Below are positions 25,652 through 34,739 of a stretch of DNA of 64,000 nt, piece after piece. The notes below the pieces were generated by a model. The model saw only the letters and a program-made list of their open reading frames with translations, did not search any database and was not told where the DNA came from. The stretch is from the NCBI GenBank assembly GCA_021772515.1, contig JAJFLU010000022.1, forward strand, positions 62,001-126,000. The letters run 5' to 3'. The stretch's first letter is position 1. Every line of letters starts with the position of its first letter. This DNA comes from Opitutales bacterium. Its GTDB lineage: Bacteria; Verrucomicrobiota; Verrucomicrobiia; Opitutales; UBA2987. Made by a program: the position numbers and the translations under genes.

Positions 25652-27199
25652 ATGGCAGCGATTAAAAGTAAACCCGGTGGCCAATTGGGATTCCGGCTCA
25701 GGCTCACGGCGTTTATTGTGGGCCTGTTAGTTTTGGCTCAACCGTTATCAGGGGAGTCCATCGTTTTCATGGGTGATTCCAGCGGTGAAACCGATTACAG
25801 CCTTAACGTGCCCGTCAGCCTTGTTACCAATGGCAACTTGGCAGCCCTGCAGTTTGATGTTCTTTATGACCCGGCGGTGGCTACAGTCGGCCAAATCCTG
25901 GGCGGCAGCGCGTTAGTCAACCACTCCATTGCTTCAGAGAATATCGACGTGGGAGTGCTCCGGGTGCTCATTACCTCTCCTGACAATTCGACTCTCGCGA
26001 CTGGTGATTTGGCGCAAATCGCGGTGACTCTTTCGAGCGCCGTTCCCGAAAACAGTCGCAGTTTGTTTCTGGACAATATCATTTTCTCGGGCAGCGATGG
26101 AATCCAAATCCTTGAGCGACGATTGACCTCTCTGGCGCTTGGGAAGTCCAGCGGAACGAACGGATCCACGGTGGATGTGCCGCTGAAGCTCGACTCGATC
26201 AACGAAGTGGTGGCCGTGCAATTCGATATCCTCTACAACCCTGCTACTGCCACACTCGATAGTATTCTGGGAGGCAGTGCCCTGGTCAGCCATTCGGTGG
26301 ATTCGGCAGGACTGGTGAATCAGGATGTAAAGCGTGTCATTGTCACTTCGGCAGACAATGCCCCTTTAAACGACGGCGAATTGGCTTCCATCATGGTAAC
26401 GTTGGTGAGCGCTGTTGCCGAAAATGACCGAAGCCTTTCCATCGACAATGTTATCGTTTCAGATAGTAATGGCAAACTGATGCCCGAAGCGCTCATTCCA
26501 TTTGTGCAATTGTTAGCGCCCATGGAAGGTCAGCAGGTTGATGAGAATGTGCAGGTGACCGTCAGCGGACTGGCTGCAGATACCGATGCCGGGGGGTCGG
26601 TCAGCGAAGTGGAGTTTTTTGCCAATGGCCAAAGCCTGGGGGTAGTCAATCAACCTCCTTACACCACTACCTGGACAGCCACTCAACCGGGCCAAAATAT
26701 ACTTACTGCCATGGCCAGGGATAACAGCGGATTCCTGGCCGTCTCAAGCCGGGTCATAGCCAATGTCAGCGCTACAGCGACTCCTTACCAAATCTGGCTG
26801 GCCGCACATTTCAGCGATTTCGAGCAAACGCAGCAGGCATTAAGCGGTCCCCTGGCTGATTTCGATGACGACGGTATTATCAATCTATTCGAATATGCCT
26901 TTGGCCTCGACCCGAAAATATCGGCGACAACTGGAATGCCCATAATTATAACTGTAGACGACGGCGGACAAACCTACCTGGCCATACAATACCGGCGGCC
27001 TGTCAGCGCAACCGACCTGACTTACGATGTCGAAGTGTCGGTCAATCTCACAGATTGGAATACCGGGTCGGGGCATACAGTTCTTCACAGCAGTGACACT
27101 CAGGGTGGGATAGAAACCCGAATCATCCGCGATGCCATTCCCATGGATCAGCAAAACACGCGGACCATGCGCCTGAAAATCAACGAACCCGGTATATAG
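25652..27199 (+). CDS. Secreted protein with two cohesin-like domains, an Ig-like domain and an EF-hand
   Basis: A 515-residue protein from the ATG at 25652 (a TTG two codons earlier is less likely). A signal peptide ends near residue 35. Two tandem cohesin-like domains follow (about 37-155 and 160-278). Both contain the pattern AALQFDVLYDP or VAVQFDILYNP, a shared GGSALVxHS turn and the L.xGxLAxI.VTL strand. An Ig-like module (285-373, VEFFANGQSLGVV) comes next. Then DFDDDGIINLFEYAFGLDP (about 403-421) holds a calcium loop, and the last domain with YLAIQYRRP and SVNLTDW is common in verrucomicrobial secreted proteins. Cohesins are the scaffold half of cohesin-dockerin pairs, and a dockerin protein is encoded two genes upstream. 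Confidence 0.78.
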   Translation: MAAIKSKPGGQLGFRLRLTAFIVGLLVLAQPLSGESIVFMGDSSGETDYSLNVPVSLVTNGNLAALQFDVLYDPAVATVGQILGGSALVNHSIASENIDVGVLRVLITSPDNSTLATGDLAQIAVTLSSAVPENSRSLFLDNIIFSGSDGIQILERRLTSLALGKSSGTNGSTVDVPLKLDSINEVVAVQFDILYNPATATLDSILGGSALVSHSVDSAGLVNQDVKRVIVTSADNAPLNDGELASIMVTLVSAVAENDRSLSIDNVIVSDSNGKLMPEALIPFVQLLAPMEGQQVDENVQVTVSGLAADTDAGGSVSEVEFFANGQSLGVVNQPPYTTTWTATQPGQNILTAMARDNSGFLAVSSRVIANVSATATPYQIWLAAHFSDFEQTQQALSGPLADFDDDGIINLFEYAFGLDPKISATTGMPIIITVDDGGQTYLAIQYRRPVSATDLTYDVEVSVNLTDWNTGSGHTVLHSSDTQGGIETRIIRDAIPMDQQNTRTMRLKINEPGI

Positions 27200-27207
27200 A
27201 TATTGAT

Positions 27208-27238
27208 ACAAAGGGGAATTCGAGACTATCCCTTTTGT
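27208..27238 (+). terminator. Possible terminator after the cohesin operon
   Basis: ACAAAGGG (27208-27215) and CCCTTTTGT (27230-27238) can pair with one bulged T, nine bases after the cohesin gene stop at 27199. The loop is about 14 bases and there is no clean T-tract, so efficiency is doubtful. Confidence 0.35.
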
Positions 27239-27381
27239 GTGGGCGACCGGTTAATCGTATTCTGTGCTTTTTTGCTATTGAAACCGCGTGATTTTGGGTA
27301 AAAGACGAAAATACGGAACGTTTTTGTAACCTTTGGGCATTCAATTGAGTAGATTGAATAATTCCAACCCAAAGATATTTT

Positions 27382-29055
27382 ATGAAAAAAACGCGATCCT
27401 TGAAATTCCTTGTATGTTTAACGATTGTTACCTGTTTCCCTACGGCAGGTAGTTTTGCCAGTCCTCAGGAGCGGGTTGTCGAGCTTCTCGAATCGATAAT
27501 TGCTCCCGATGAGCCCGGAGCCGCGGTGCTGGTTATGAAGGGGGGCGAGGTGATTGTGAGTGAGACTATCGGGTTGGCCGATATGGAGCACAGGGTGGCA
27601 ATCACGGAGCGGACAAGCTTCCGTTTGGGTTCGGTAACGAAGCAGTTTACCGCGGTGGCCATCCTGAAGTTGGTGGAGGCGGGTAAAATCGATCTGGACG
27701 GCAAGGTAACCGATTATCTTCCCCAACTCCCGGAGCATTTCGGGAAAATTGCCATTCGCCATTTACTCAGTCACACCTCGGGCCTAGTAGATTTATTTAC
27801 CAAGCGAGGAATTTATTCCTTGATTCACCTCGAAGTAACACCCGCTGATTTAATCGGGCTGATCCAAGACGATCCCCTGATGTTCGAGCCGGGAGACCAA
27901 TGGACCTACTCGAACACAAATTACGCCCTGCTTGGCTGGATAATCGAGATGGTTTCCGGTGAGCCTTATGGCCAATTTATCGAGGAACACGTTTTTAGGC
28001 ATCTCGGGATGGTGGATTCCCACTTCGACTACAATTTGAAAGTCATTCCCAACCGTGCGCGCGGCTACATTCTGGATGGCGATACCTGGCTTAATAACGA
28101 ATATTTAAACGCCAGCAATGCCTATGCCCACGGCGGGTTGACCTCCTCTATCACGGATCTCGCCAAATGGCATTTGGCCATCCGCAGTAAAACCCTGCTC
28201 CGGGCCGATCTGCTGGCTTTGGCCTTCCAGAAAACGCCCTTGAATAATGGGGAAGAGGCCGACTATGGCATGGGTTGGAAACTGCGCAATTACCTTGGCG
28301 TGGACACGATTGAGCACGACGGATCGATTGCTGCCTTCGAGACCACAGTCATCCATGTGCCCAGTCTCGATGTCTATGTTGCGGTCCTCACGAATAACAT
28401 CGCGGCCACTAACTCGACCATGCTGGCCCGTCGTATTGTGGGCGATATGGCTTCCAAACCGTTTCCAATTTTTCACGAAATTGAACAGTCGGTATTCGAC
28501 CCCGCCAAAATTCGCGGCACATACTCTCTTGGAGAGGAGGAGACAGTGCAAATTGGAATTCATGATGGCCAACTCTATTCCAAGCACTCCAACGGGTCGT
28601 GGCGTGAAGCTATTCCCGCTCAAGAGGGTTATTTTTACAATCGGTATTCGTTGTCCTATTTTCAACTCGTAGCCAATGAAGCCGAAGGTGAGCCCATTAA
28701 AGTTGAATATTTTAATCGCGACCAGAGCAGCATGACCGGCCATAAAATCAGCGACAGTGTCGAAGACTGGCTCGATCCCCAACCCCTTGATTCAAAAATC
28801 GCGGAGAGTCTTGTCGGGAGTTACGATATTGGAGGCGGCTGGAAAGTCCGAATTTCCACTGCCGATGGAAGGCTTTTCGTGAAGATTCCGGACCGTGCGA
28901 AGGAGGAACTTTTCGCGATCAACAAATACTCCTATCAGGATTTTCCCGGCGGCCTGCATTACGATTTCACCCCTGAGGCCAACGAAGTCAGCCATTTGGC
29001 CATCTCAGCCGGAGGCTACACCTTTCTGACCGGCTCCAAAGTAGGAAGCCAATAG
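27382..29055 (+). CDS. Serine beta-lactamase-family hydrolase, exported
   Basis: A 557-residue protein with a signal peptide (about 1-27) and a class C beta-lactamase/PBP4*-like domain. All three motifs are present: SVTK at 84-87 (nucleophile S84), YSN at 176-178 and HDG at 312-314. The region after about residue 375 contains two lipocalin-like beta-sheet segments (RGTYSLGEEETVQIGIHDGQ and VGSYDIGGGWKVRISTADGR). That layout matches many exported esterases and D-aminopeptidases of this family. True antibiotic resistance is not implied, since most such proteins are peptidases or esterases with unknown substrates. It stands alone with its own 182-base upstream region and ends at a strong hairpin. 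Confidence 0.85.
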   Translation: MKKTRSLKFLVCLTIVTCFPTAGSFASPQERVVELLESIIAPDEPGAAVLVMKGGEVIVSETIGLADMEHRVAITERTSFRLGSVTKQFTAVAILKLVEAGKIDLDGKVTDYLPQLPEHFGKIAIRHLLSHTSGLVDLFTKRGIYSLIHLEVTPADLIGLIQDDPLMFEPGDQWTYSNTNYALLGWIIEMVSGEPYGQFIEEHVFRHLGMVDSHFDYNLKVIPNRARGYILDGDTWLNNEYLNASNAYAHGGLTSSITDLAKWHLAIRSKTLLRADLLALAFQKTPLNNGEEADYGMGWKLRNYLGVDTIEHDGSIAAFETTVIHVPSLDVYVAVLTNNIAATNSTMLARRIVGDMASKPFPIFHEIEQSVFDPAKIRGTYSLGEEETVQIGIHDGQLYSKHSNGSWREAIPAQEGYFYNRYSLSYFQLVANEAEGEPIKVEYFNRDQSSMTGHKISDSVEDWLDPQPLDSKIAESLVGSYDIGGGWKVRISTADGRLFVKIPDRAKEELFAINKYSYQDFPGGLHYDFTPEANEVSHLAISAGGYTFLTGSKVGSQ

Positions 29056-29147
29056 CCATTCAAAAACCGAAATTGTAGCCTCGAATGGAATTCGTTGTCA
29101 AGCTTCCGACGCGGTAGTATTTCGCTGGCAAATCCCATTCTACCAAT

Positions 29148-29178
29148 TTACTACCAATTTCTACGGAATTGGTAGTAA
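29148..29178. terminator. Strong hairpin between convergent genes (bidirectional terminator)
   Basis: TTACTACCAATT (29148-29159) and AATTGGTAGTAA (29167-29178) form a perfect 12-base stem that can extend to a triloop. It lies in the 158-base gap between two convergent genes. A T-rich stretch (TTTCTGTTTTTT) follows on the plus side. The left arm partly overlaps a direct repeat of TACCAATTTAC-type sequence starting at 29141. Confidence 0.6.
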
Positions 29179-29213
29179 GCATCGATTTCTGTTTTTTGAA
29201 TATCAATTTTAGT

Positions 29214-29918
29214 TTATTTGTAATTTTTAGGATACTGAATACGGAGCAGATTTAGGAGTTCCGATAGGTTTTTGATGTAGGGGGTTTCCGGTTTTGGTGG
29301 GCCATCGTTCAAGAGGAGATGATGCCAGTTGGCTTTGGCGGCTCCCTGGATGTCGTGCTTGAGACTGTCGCCGATATGGAGGATTTGGCGGGGTGTCAGC
29401 CCGAGCTTTTTTTCGACGTGTTGGAATATTCTTGGATCGGGTTTTTCGAAACCGATTTCGCTTGAGAGGAAGACTTCCTCTACCAAGTCGGTGATTTCCA
29501 TTTCCTGAAAAACCTGACGAAAACGCCGGTCTGCATTGCTGAGAATGGCCAACCGGAAACCTCGTTTGCGCAACTTGATGAGAACCGGTTTTGCGTCTTC
29601 GGCCAGTTGCCAGCGGCTGGAGGAGGCGAATGTATCGAATAGCTCGCCAAAGACATCCTCGAAAATATCGCCGGGGATAAATTGACCCAAAACCGTTCCG
29701 ACTAGCTCCCTCCAGAAATCCCGTTCGGCTTTTTCGCTGACGCCATTTCGTTCAAGTCTCCTGATTTGGCCGAAGGCGGTGCGGAAATTGTTTTCGGTTT
29801 CCTGCGCATCGATTTTTATCCCATACCGGGCAAGCACCTCAGCATATATTTCACCGACCGAGGGGTAGGGCCGGATGAGGGTTCCTCCCGCATCGAAAGT
29901 TATCGCCTTAACATCCAT
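29214..29918 (-). CDS. HAD-superfamily hydrolase (HDHD3/YjjG-like)
   Basis: A 234-residue phosphatase-like protein. Motif I is ITFDAGGTLIRP, with the nucleophile Asp and the AGG variant seen in HDHD3-type proteins. Motif II is LAILSNADRRF. Motif III/IV is EIGFEKPDPRIFQHV, with the lysine, then ILHIGDSLKHDIQGAAKANW. A helical cap lies between residues 20 and 95. Members dephosphorylate small metabolites such as nucleotides or sugar phosphates. It is the last gene of a minus-strand operon with an FkbM methyltransferase, an MsbA-like exporter and an LPS acyl/glycosyltransferase, with 21-44-base gaps. It may act on a cell-surface sugar phosphate, but this is only context. Confidence 0.82.
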   Translation of the reverse strand: MDVKAITFDAGGTLIRPYPSVGEIYAEVLARYGIKIDAQETENNFRTAFGQIRRLERNGVSEKAERDFWRELVGTVLGQFIPGDIFEDVFGELFDTFASSSRWQLAEDAKPVLIKLRKRGFRLAILSNADRRFRQVFQEMEITDLVEEVFLSSEIGFEKPDPRIFQHVEKKLGLTPRQILHIGDSLKHDIQGAAKANWHHLLLNDGPPKPETPYIKNLSELLNLLRIQYPKNYK

Positions 29919-29939
29919 ACACCTGCCAATGACCAGCGC

Positions 29940-30665
29940 CTATTTTCTCTCAAAGGCGATTACGTTATGCTGATAGGCTGCAAGCTGAAACCCCTCATCG
30001 ATTACCGCCTGAACCGCCTTTGCCGCCGTCTCAGTGCCATAGATCTGGTGATGAAATTCAGCTATGAGAACCCGCACCGTTGGGGGAAAGCAGGGCGAAA
30101 TTTTCGTCCAGACCTCCTCCGCTCCTTCGATGTCCATCACGATAGCGTCGGGCTCCAGAGAACAGTCGGCGCAGACCGCTTCCGCTGTTTCCCAGGGAAT
30201 ATCGCGACCCCCCTCGGCGCTCGGCCCGGCTCGGCCCAGCAGATTATTCTCCGAGGGAAAATAGACTTTTAGCGCGGTCAGGGAAGGCAGCTCATTTTCC
30301 CAGATTGGGCAGCAAAGGGCATTTATCCAGGTCGATTCATATCCGTTGAGTTCCAGTTGTTTTTCGTAAAAAGGTTTCAGGTCGATGTTCGGTTCCACGC
30401 TCACCAGCCTGCCGCCCGGGCTGGTTTGCCGACCGATAAAGCAAGCCACAATTCCCAGTGATGCGCCCATTTCGAGCACTTGATCACCGGGTTTGAGGAA
30501 CTTTTTGACCATCTCCCTTTCCGGGTTCTGATATTGACCACGCCTCAAATGGCGGCGGATTCTCCGGCTCGTCGGGAGGGATTTTACGCGCACCTGGATA
30601 CCGTCCACATCGACGATATCCGGCTGCATTCCGGGAATGGAAAGTATGGCTTTGCCTGGGCTCAT
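29940..30665 (-). CDS. FkbM-family methyltransferase
   Basis: A 241-residue SAM-dependent methyltransferase. The binding motif is QVLEMGASLGIVACFIGRQ (a GxS/GxG variant), with the acidic residue in LVSVEPNIDLKPF. A later conserved strand is AIVMDIEGAEEVWTKISPCF, the DxEG signature of FkbM proteins. These O-methylate sugars or polyketides. Position between an MsbA-like flippase and a HAD phosphatase suggests a sugar of LPS or another surface glycan as substrate. The ATG at 30665 lies 21 bases after the exporter gene. Confidence 0.82.
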   Translation of the reverse strand: MSPGKAILSIPGMQPDIVDVDGIQVRVKSLPTSRRIRRHLRRGQYQNPEREMVKKFLKPGDQVLEMGASLGIVACFIGRQTSPGGRLVSVEPNIDLKPFYEKQLELNGYESTWINALCCPIWENELPSLTALKVYFPSENNLLGRAGPSAEGGRDIPWETAEAVCADCSLEPDAIVMDIEGAEEVWTKISPCFPPTVRVLIAEFHHQIYGTETAAKAVQAVIDEGFQLAAYQHNVIAFERK

Positions 30666-30686
30666 TTTTCAACCTGTGATTCTTCG

Positions 30687-32414
30687 TCAAGAAAGTCGGT
30701 TATCATAGACATTTCTGTAGAAGGAGCAACTTTTATGGAGTTCTTGGTGAGTTCCGCTGTCGACTATTTTCCCCGCATCGAAGACAAAAATTCGATCGGC
30801 CATTTGTATGGTGCTGAACCGATGAGCGATAATGATCACCGTTTTTCCTTTCACTAGTTCCTCCAATGCGGCATGGATCTGGCTTTCGCTTTCCCCATCG
30901 AGGGCCGAGGTTGCCTCGTCGAGTATGAGAATGGGAGCGTTTTTCAAAAAGGCTCTGGCCAATGTGATTCGTTGCTTTTGCCCCCCGGACAGCCGCGCTC
31001 CGCGATCTCCCACCAAGGTTTCGTAGGCATTTTCGAAATCCACAATAAACGAATGGGCATGGGCCTTGCGGGCGGCTTCATGAACTTCCTCCTCACTCGA
31101 ATTCGGGCGGCTCAGGAGGATGTTGTTGTAAATGGTGTCGTTGAACAGCACGGGATCCTGGCTGACCAACGAAATCTGTTGGCGAAGGCTTTTTAACTTG
31201 ATGTCGCGCAGATCAACTCCATCCAGCCTTATGCACCCCACCGTGACCTCGAAAAACCGGGGCACCAGGTTGGCGAAGGTCGATTTACCCGCACCACTCG
31301 GCCCGACCAGAGCATATACCTTGCCCGCCTCCAAAGTGCAGGCGATTTCCTTCAAAATGGGGCCTTCGCCGTAGCTGAATCCCACTGCGTCAAATTCGAT
31401 TTGACCCTCGGCTCCCTCCAATTCCCGCGAATCCGGTTTGTCGGTGATGGTGATCGGCTCGTTCAGAATGGTTTCCAGTCGCTCCAGGGAAGCCAATCCT
31501 TTTTTGAACTGCCCGTGGAGGACGCCGATTTTTTTAATGGGGTCGTAGGAAAAATAGAGCGCCACCACCAACGGCACCACTTCTTCCAGTGTGATATCAG
31601 TCTTTTTGGCGTAAAATATGGCCAATGCCAGACCAATCGAGGTGATGAACTCGATACTCGGGGCAATCGCCTTGAAATACTTGGTTACCTTGAGCTGAAG
31701 GCCGAAAAACTTGCGCAGCAGTTTCAGGAAACCCGTTTTTTGCTCCTCCTCTAAAGTGAACGCCCGGACCTCGCGGATTGCGGTCAGGTTTTCCCGTTCA
31801 TACTCCGTCACCACACCCATTTCCACCTGCAATTGCTTTGCCCGGAGGATCAATTTTCGGGCCAGGTAGCGAATGGGCATCACGCAAACCGGCACCATCA
31901 TGAGAAATAGCAGCACGAACCCCAACCCCGTGTTTTCCAGCGCCGTCCAGACCAGAAATATGACTGCCGCCAGCAATGTAAAGGGCTGCACCAGCAGATC
32001 ATTCGAGCCTTGGATAATCGTCTGCTGGAGAATCGCCGTGTCGTTCATGCTCCGGCTCAGGAGGTCGCCGCTATTATGTTTTTGGAAAAAACTCAGTTGC
32101 AGATACTGCAATTTCCCAAACACCCGAAACCGGATTTGCTCCAGGATTTTCAACCCGCAGTAGGTTATCAAAACAGCATTCAAATACCCGCCGATTGCCC
32201 TCAGAGAAAAAACTAGCGGCAGCTTGAGCACGATCAGTATCAGGGCCCAGTCCGAAAATACTTTCTCCCCATAAAGCTCGGGCAAAATCTCCTGTAGAAC
32301 ATAGGCCAGACCGAATCCGCTCATGCCGGCATAGATCAGCCCCGCCAGGAGCGCTCCCAGAAACGGGAGTTTCACCGGCTTTAGCAAAGCGAAATATGGA
32401 AGCAGTTTTTTCAC
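30687..32414 (-). CDS. MsbA-like lipid/LPS exporter (ABC half-transporter)
   Basis: A 575-residue half-transporter, about the length of MsbA (582). It has six TM helices in residues 1-310. The C-terminal ATPase has Walker A GPSGAGKST, the Q-loop in LVSQDPVLFNDTIYNN, the signature LSGGQKQRITLARAFL, Walker B ILILDEATSALD and the H-loop in IIIAHRFSTI. MsbA flips lipid A-core across the inner membrane. Here it follows an LpxL-type acyltransferase fused to a heptosyltransferase, so export of lipid A/core is the likely job. The start codon is GTG at 32414. Other lipid-linked substrates remain possible. Confidence 0.87.
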   Translation of the reverse strand: MKKLLPYFALLKPVKLPFLGALLAGLIYAGMSGFGLAYVLQEILPELYGEKVFSDWALILIVLKLPLVFSLRAIGGYLNAVLITYCGLKILEQIRFRVFGKLQYLQLSFFQKHNSGDLLSRSMNDTAILQQTIIQGSNDLLVQPFTLLAAVIFLVWTALENTGLGFVLLFLMMVPVCVMPIRYLARKLILRAKQLQVEMGVVTEYERENLTAIREVRAFTLEEEQKTGFLKLLRKFFGLQLKVTKYFKAIAPSIEFITSIGLALAIFYAKKTDITLEEVVPLVVALYFSYDPIKKIGVLHGQFKKGLASLERLETILNEPITITDKPDSRELEGAEGQIEFDAVGFSYGEGPILKEIACTLEAGKVYALVGPSGAGKSTFANLVPRFFEVTVGCIRLDGVDLRDIKLKSLRQQISLVSQDPVLFNDTIYNNILLSRPNSSEEEVHEAARKAHAHSFIVDFENAYETLVGDRGARLSGGQKQRITLARAFLKNAPILILDEATSALDGESESQIHAALEELVKGKTVIIIAHRFSTIQMADRIFVFDAGKIVDSGTHQELHKSCSFYRNVYDNRLS

Positions 32415-32458
32415 GGGGCTTTTTGCAGGATGGGAATTACTTCAACGGCTCTCGGTTG

Positions 32459-34408
32459 TCACGCATTTTTCAACAGCTTGAGCGCGGCGCCAGCCACAGT
32501 TTCTACCGGCACTCCATCAATGGTCTCGCCACCTTCGGGTGGGCAGCCGGGGGGTTGCAAAATAACTACCGGAGCCTCGAAAACCGGCCCCGTGCGCAGG
32601 GGATTGGTGGGCCCGTAAACCACAACCACCGGCACGCCCAGGGCGTTGGCCAGATGGGCCCCCCCGGTGTCGTTGCCAATCAGCAGACGGCAATTTCTCA
32701 GTTGATCCAGAAAGCCCTCCAGGTCGGTTTTGCCCGCCAAATCCTCGACCGATTCCTTTGGAAGCCCCTTGGCCACGACCTTGGTTATGGTTTGATCGTT
32801 TTCCGTCCCGAATAAAACGATTTTCAGGTTGTTTTTATAGGAAAATAATTGCTCTATCAACCCCCGCCAATGCGCAACCGGCCAGCGTTTCGAGGGCTGG
32901 TTTTCCGTCCCGCAGATCAATCCGATGGTCATCGCGTCCGGTTGAGGAGAATTCCGACCACCGAAAATCGGCTCAAGACCGAGCGATTCCTGCAGTCCGA
33001 AATGGTTTAAATACTGCTCCCAGACCCGGATTTGGTGAACTTTATTTTCGTTCAGGTCTTGGGGCAATCTCCAGCAATGCGTTAATAATGGTCGCCTTTT
33101 ACCGGGTCGGAGCATCCCGAATCGCTGGGGGCAGCCGGTCAGTCGCGCTTCCAGATCGCCCCGAAATGAATTTGTAAACAGCAGAAAGGTGTCTGGATAT
33201 TGATGCCGCAGGTTTCTGAAAAATTGAAAATAGCTCCAGTTGCAGCATTGCGCCTTTTCCGGCAGGGCGATGACTTTATTCACAAACGGCAGTTCCTCTA
33301 AAAACTGGCAGTAGGTCTTTCGAGCCAGGACAGTGATTTCCGCGTCCGGCCTTCCCGCGTGAATCGCCCTGAGCAGCGGCAGGGCCATGACCACATCGCC
33401 CAGCCAATTCGGCATCCGTATCCAAAAACGCGTCCGGCGGGGATGCTCTTCGAGTCCGTAATACTCCCGCGATTGCTCCAGGAGGCTCTTTTTTTGCTCC
33501 AGCCGCAGTCGTTTTCCGGGGTTATCCTGCGTTTTCCAGCGCTTGTGCATCCAAAGCCAGTCCGCACAGTGGTCATCAGAGGACGATAGATAATTTTCCA
33601 GCCATTTATTATTGACCAATGTGAGACCCTCGGGAGTTTTGGGGAATTTTAAGACTTCAAATTTCACTTCGCCCCGCCAGAAAGCAGTCCGCTCGGTAAA
33701 GGCCATCGCTGCGGGGGCCTTGAATTTTCGGCATAGGATCGAGGGTAACTCCGTTGCCGATGCGACACGACCAAAGGAGTAAATAAGCGTGCCTTTGTCC
33801 CCGGCGTTTTGGTCGAACAACACCCCCGTCCAGCCACCTTCACGGACAAGCCGCTGGGCCTCGCCGAATCCTTTTTTACGCGACAACAGACGCCCCCCAA
33901 ACCGCTCCCGCGTCTTCAATATCCACCGATCCAGGCTCTTATTATCGAAAGGCCGATAGATGGCTCCCATAGTATATTTACCATCGAGCAGTAGAGGCGT
34001 AAACACCATCGTTTCGATCAAAGTCAGGTGAAAACCGAGGAGGATACCGCCGCCGCCCGCGTTTTCAAACTCCTCCAAAGTGTTTGCTGATGCCGCCGAC
34101 AGGGTGATTAACGCCCGCCAGCGTTCTTCGCTGAAAAAAGGCGAAGCCAGCACAAACAAGCCCGACTCTACCATTCGGCGGCAGCTTTCCCTCCCGATCA
34201 CAGGGTGCCAGCCAACCGGTTTATCGGGAAAAGCATGATGCAGATTGGACAAAAGCACTGTCCGTCGCCGTGTCGGGGCAAAAAATATCAAGTCGCCAAG
34301 CAGGCGGCAAAGCGCTCGCACAACGACCTCCGGCAAGGTGGCCAGAACCCATCCAATAACTCTCAATATGGTTACAAGTATCACAAGATCAAGTATTAGC
34401 GTTATCAA
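32459..34408 (-). CDS. Fused lipid A acyltransferase (LpxL-like) and heptosyltransferase (GT9)
   Basis: A 649-residue two-domain protein. Residues 1-300 form a membrane-anchored lysophospholipid/lipid A acyltransferase with the catalytic HX4E motif (H127-LTLI-E132, within GILLGFHLTLIETMV), a NLHHAFPDK segment near 55 and GVLFDQNAGDKG. Residues 325-649 form a complete GT9 heptosyltransferase. This starts RFWIRMPNWLGDVVMALPLL and includes GNDTGGAHLANALGVPVVVV then YGPTNPLRTG. One polypeptide would thus carry lipid A late acylation and core heptose addition, normally separate enzymes (LpxL/M and WaaC/F). No stop or frameshift separates them. The start is TTG at 34408, or possibly GTG eight codons later. 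It is the first gene of the operon with the MsbA-like exporter. Confidence 0.85.
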   Translation of the reverse strand: MITLILDLVILVTILRVIGWVLATLPEVVVRALCRLLGDLIFFAPTRRRTVLLSNLHHAFPDKPVGWHPVIGRESCRRMVESGLFVLASPFFSEERWRALITLSAASANTLEEFENAGGGGILLGFHLTLIETMVFTPLLLDGKYTMGAIYRPFDNKSLDRWILKTRERFGGRLLSRKKGFGEAQRLVREGGWTGVLFDQNAGDKGTLIYSFGRVASATELPSILCRKFKAPAAMAFTERTAFWRGEVKFEVLKFPKTPEGLTLVNNKWLENYLSSSDDHCADWLWMHKRWKTQDNPGKRLRLEQKKSLLEQSREYYGLEEHPRRTRFWIRMPNWLGDVVMALPLLRAIHAGRPDAEITVLARKTYCQFLEELPFVNKVIALPEKAQCCNWSYFQFFRNLRHQYPDTFLLFTNSFRGDLEARLTGCPQRFGMLRPGKRRPLLTHCWRLPQDLNENKVHQIRVWEQYLNHFGLQESLGLEPIFGGRNSPQPDAMTIGLICGTENQPSKRWPVAHWRGLIEQLFSYKNNLKIVLFGTENDQTITKVVAKGLPKESVEDLAGKTDLEGFLDQLRNCRLLIGNDTGGAHLANALGVPVVVVYGPTNPLRTGPVFEAPVVILQPPGCPPEGGETIDGVPVETVAGAALKLLKNA

Positions 34409-34739
34409 CGATTAAAATATAAGCAACAATCAACATCCTCTCCCCATCCCCCATCCATCACTTTCCTCTTCGTCTTCCTCCATTTGGGGACACGATGAAG
34501 AGGATGAGCAAGACGAAGATGAAGAGAGAAATTCCAAACGGTATCAAATTCAAGCCATTCAGACAGGACTCGAATGGCAAGAACCTAAGCATCATATCTT
34601 CCTCTTCTTCATCCTCTTAGTCTTTGTCTTCGTCTAATTTTGTGTAAGCTATTGTTGTAAAAGAATGAATAGGGGACGAAGAGGTTGAGCAAGAGGAAGG
34701 CGAAGAGTGAGATTCCAAACGGCGTTAAGGTTGTGCCGT
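34409..34739. repeat. Intergenic GAAGA/TTC-rich repeat region with a duplicated gene tail
   Basis: No gene is seen in these 331 bases. It starts with a TCCCC-ATCCC-CCATCC segment (reverse complement of the GGATGGGGGA family). Pyrimidine-rich CTTCCTCTTCGTCTTCCTCC and GTCTTTGTCTTCGTC blocks alternate with purine-rich GAAGAGGATGAGCAAGACGA blocks, so the strands can pair as imperfect inverted repeats. Two copies of a ~75-base unit are recognisable (about 34494-34567 and 34675-34749), sharing GAAGAG-TGAGCAAGA and ATTCCAAACGG and ending CA-TTCAG-CAGGA. The second copy contains the stop and last codons of the cupin gene. Confidence 0.65.

Noticed and set aside
23442-27199. A cellulosome
   Set aside because: No glycoside hydrolase, carbohydrate-binding module or anchoring S-layer domain is present; only scaffold-type domains are seen.
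27382-29055. Antibiotic resistance beta-lactamase
   Set aside because: The motifs fit the broad serine hydrolase/PBP-like family, and the long C-terminal beta domains argue for a peptidase or esterase.
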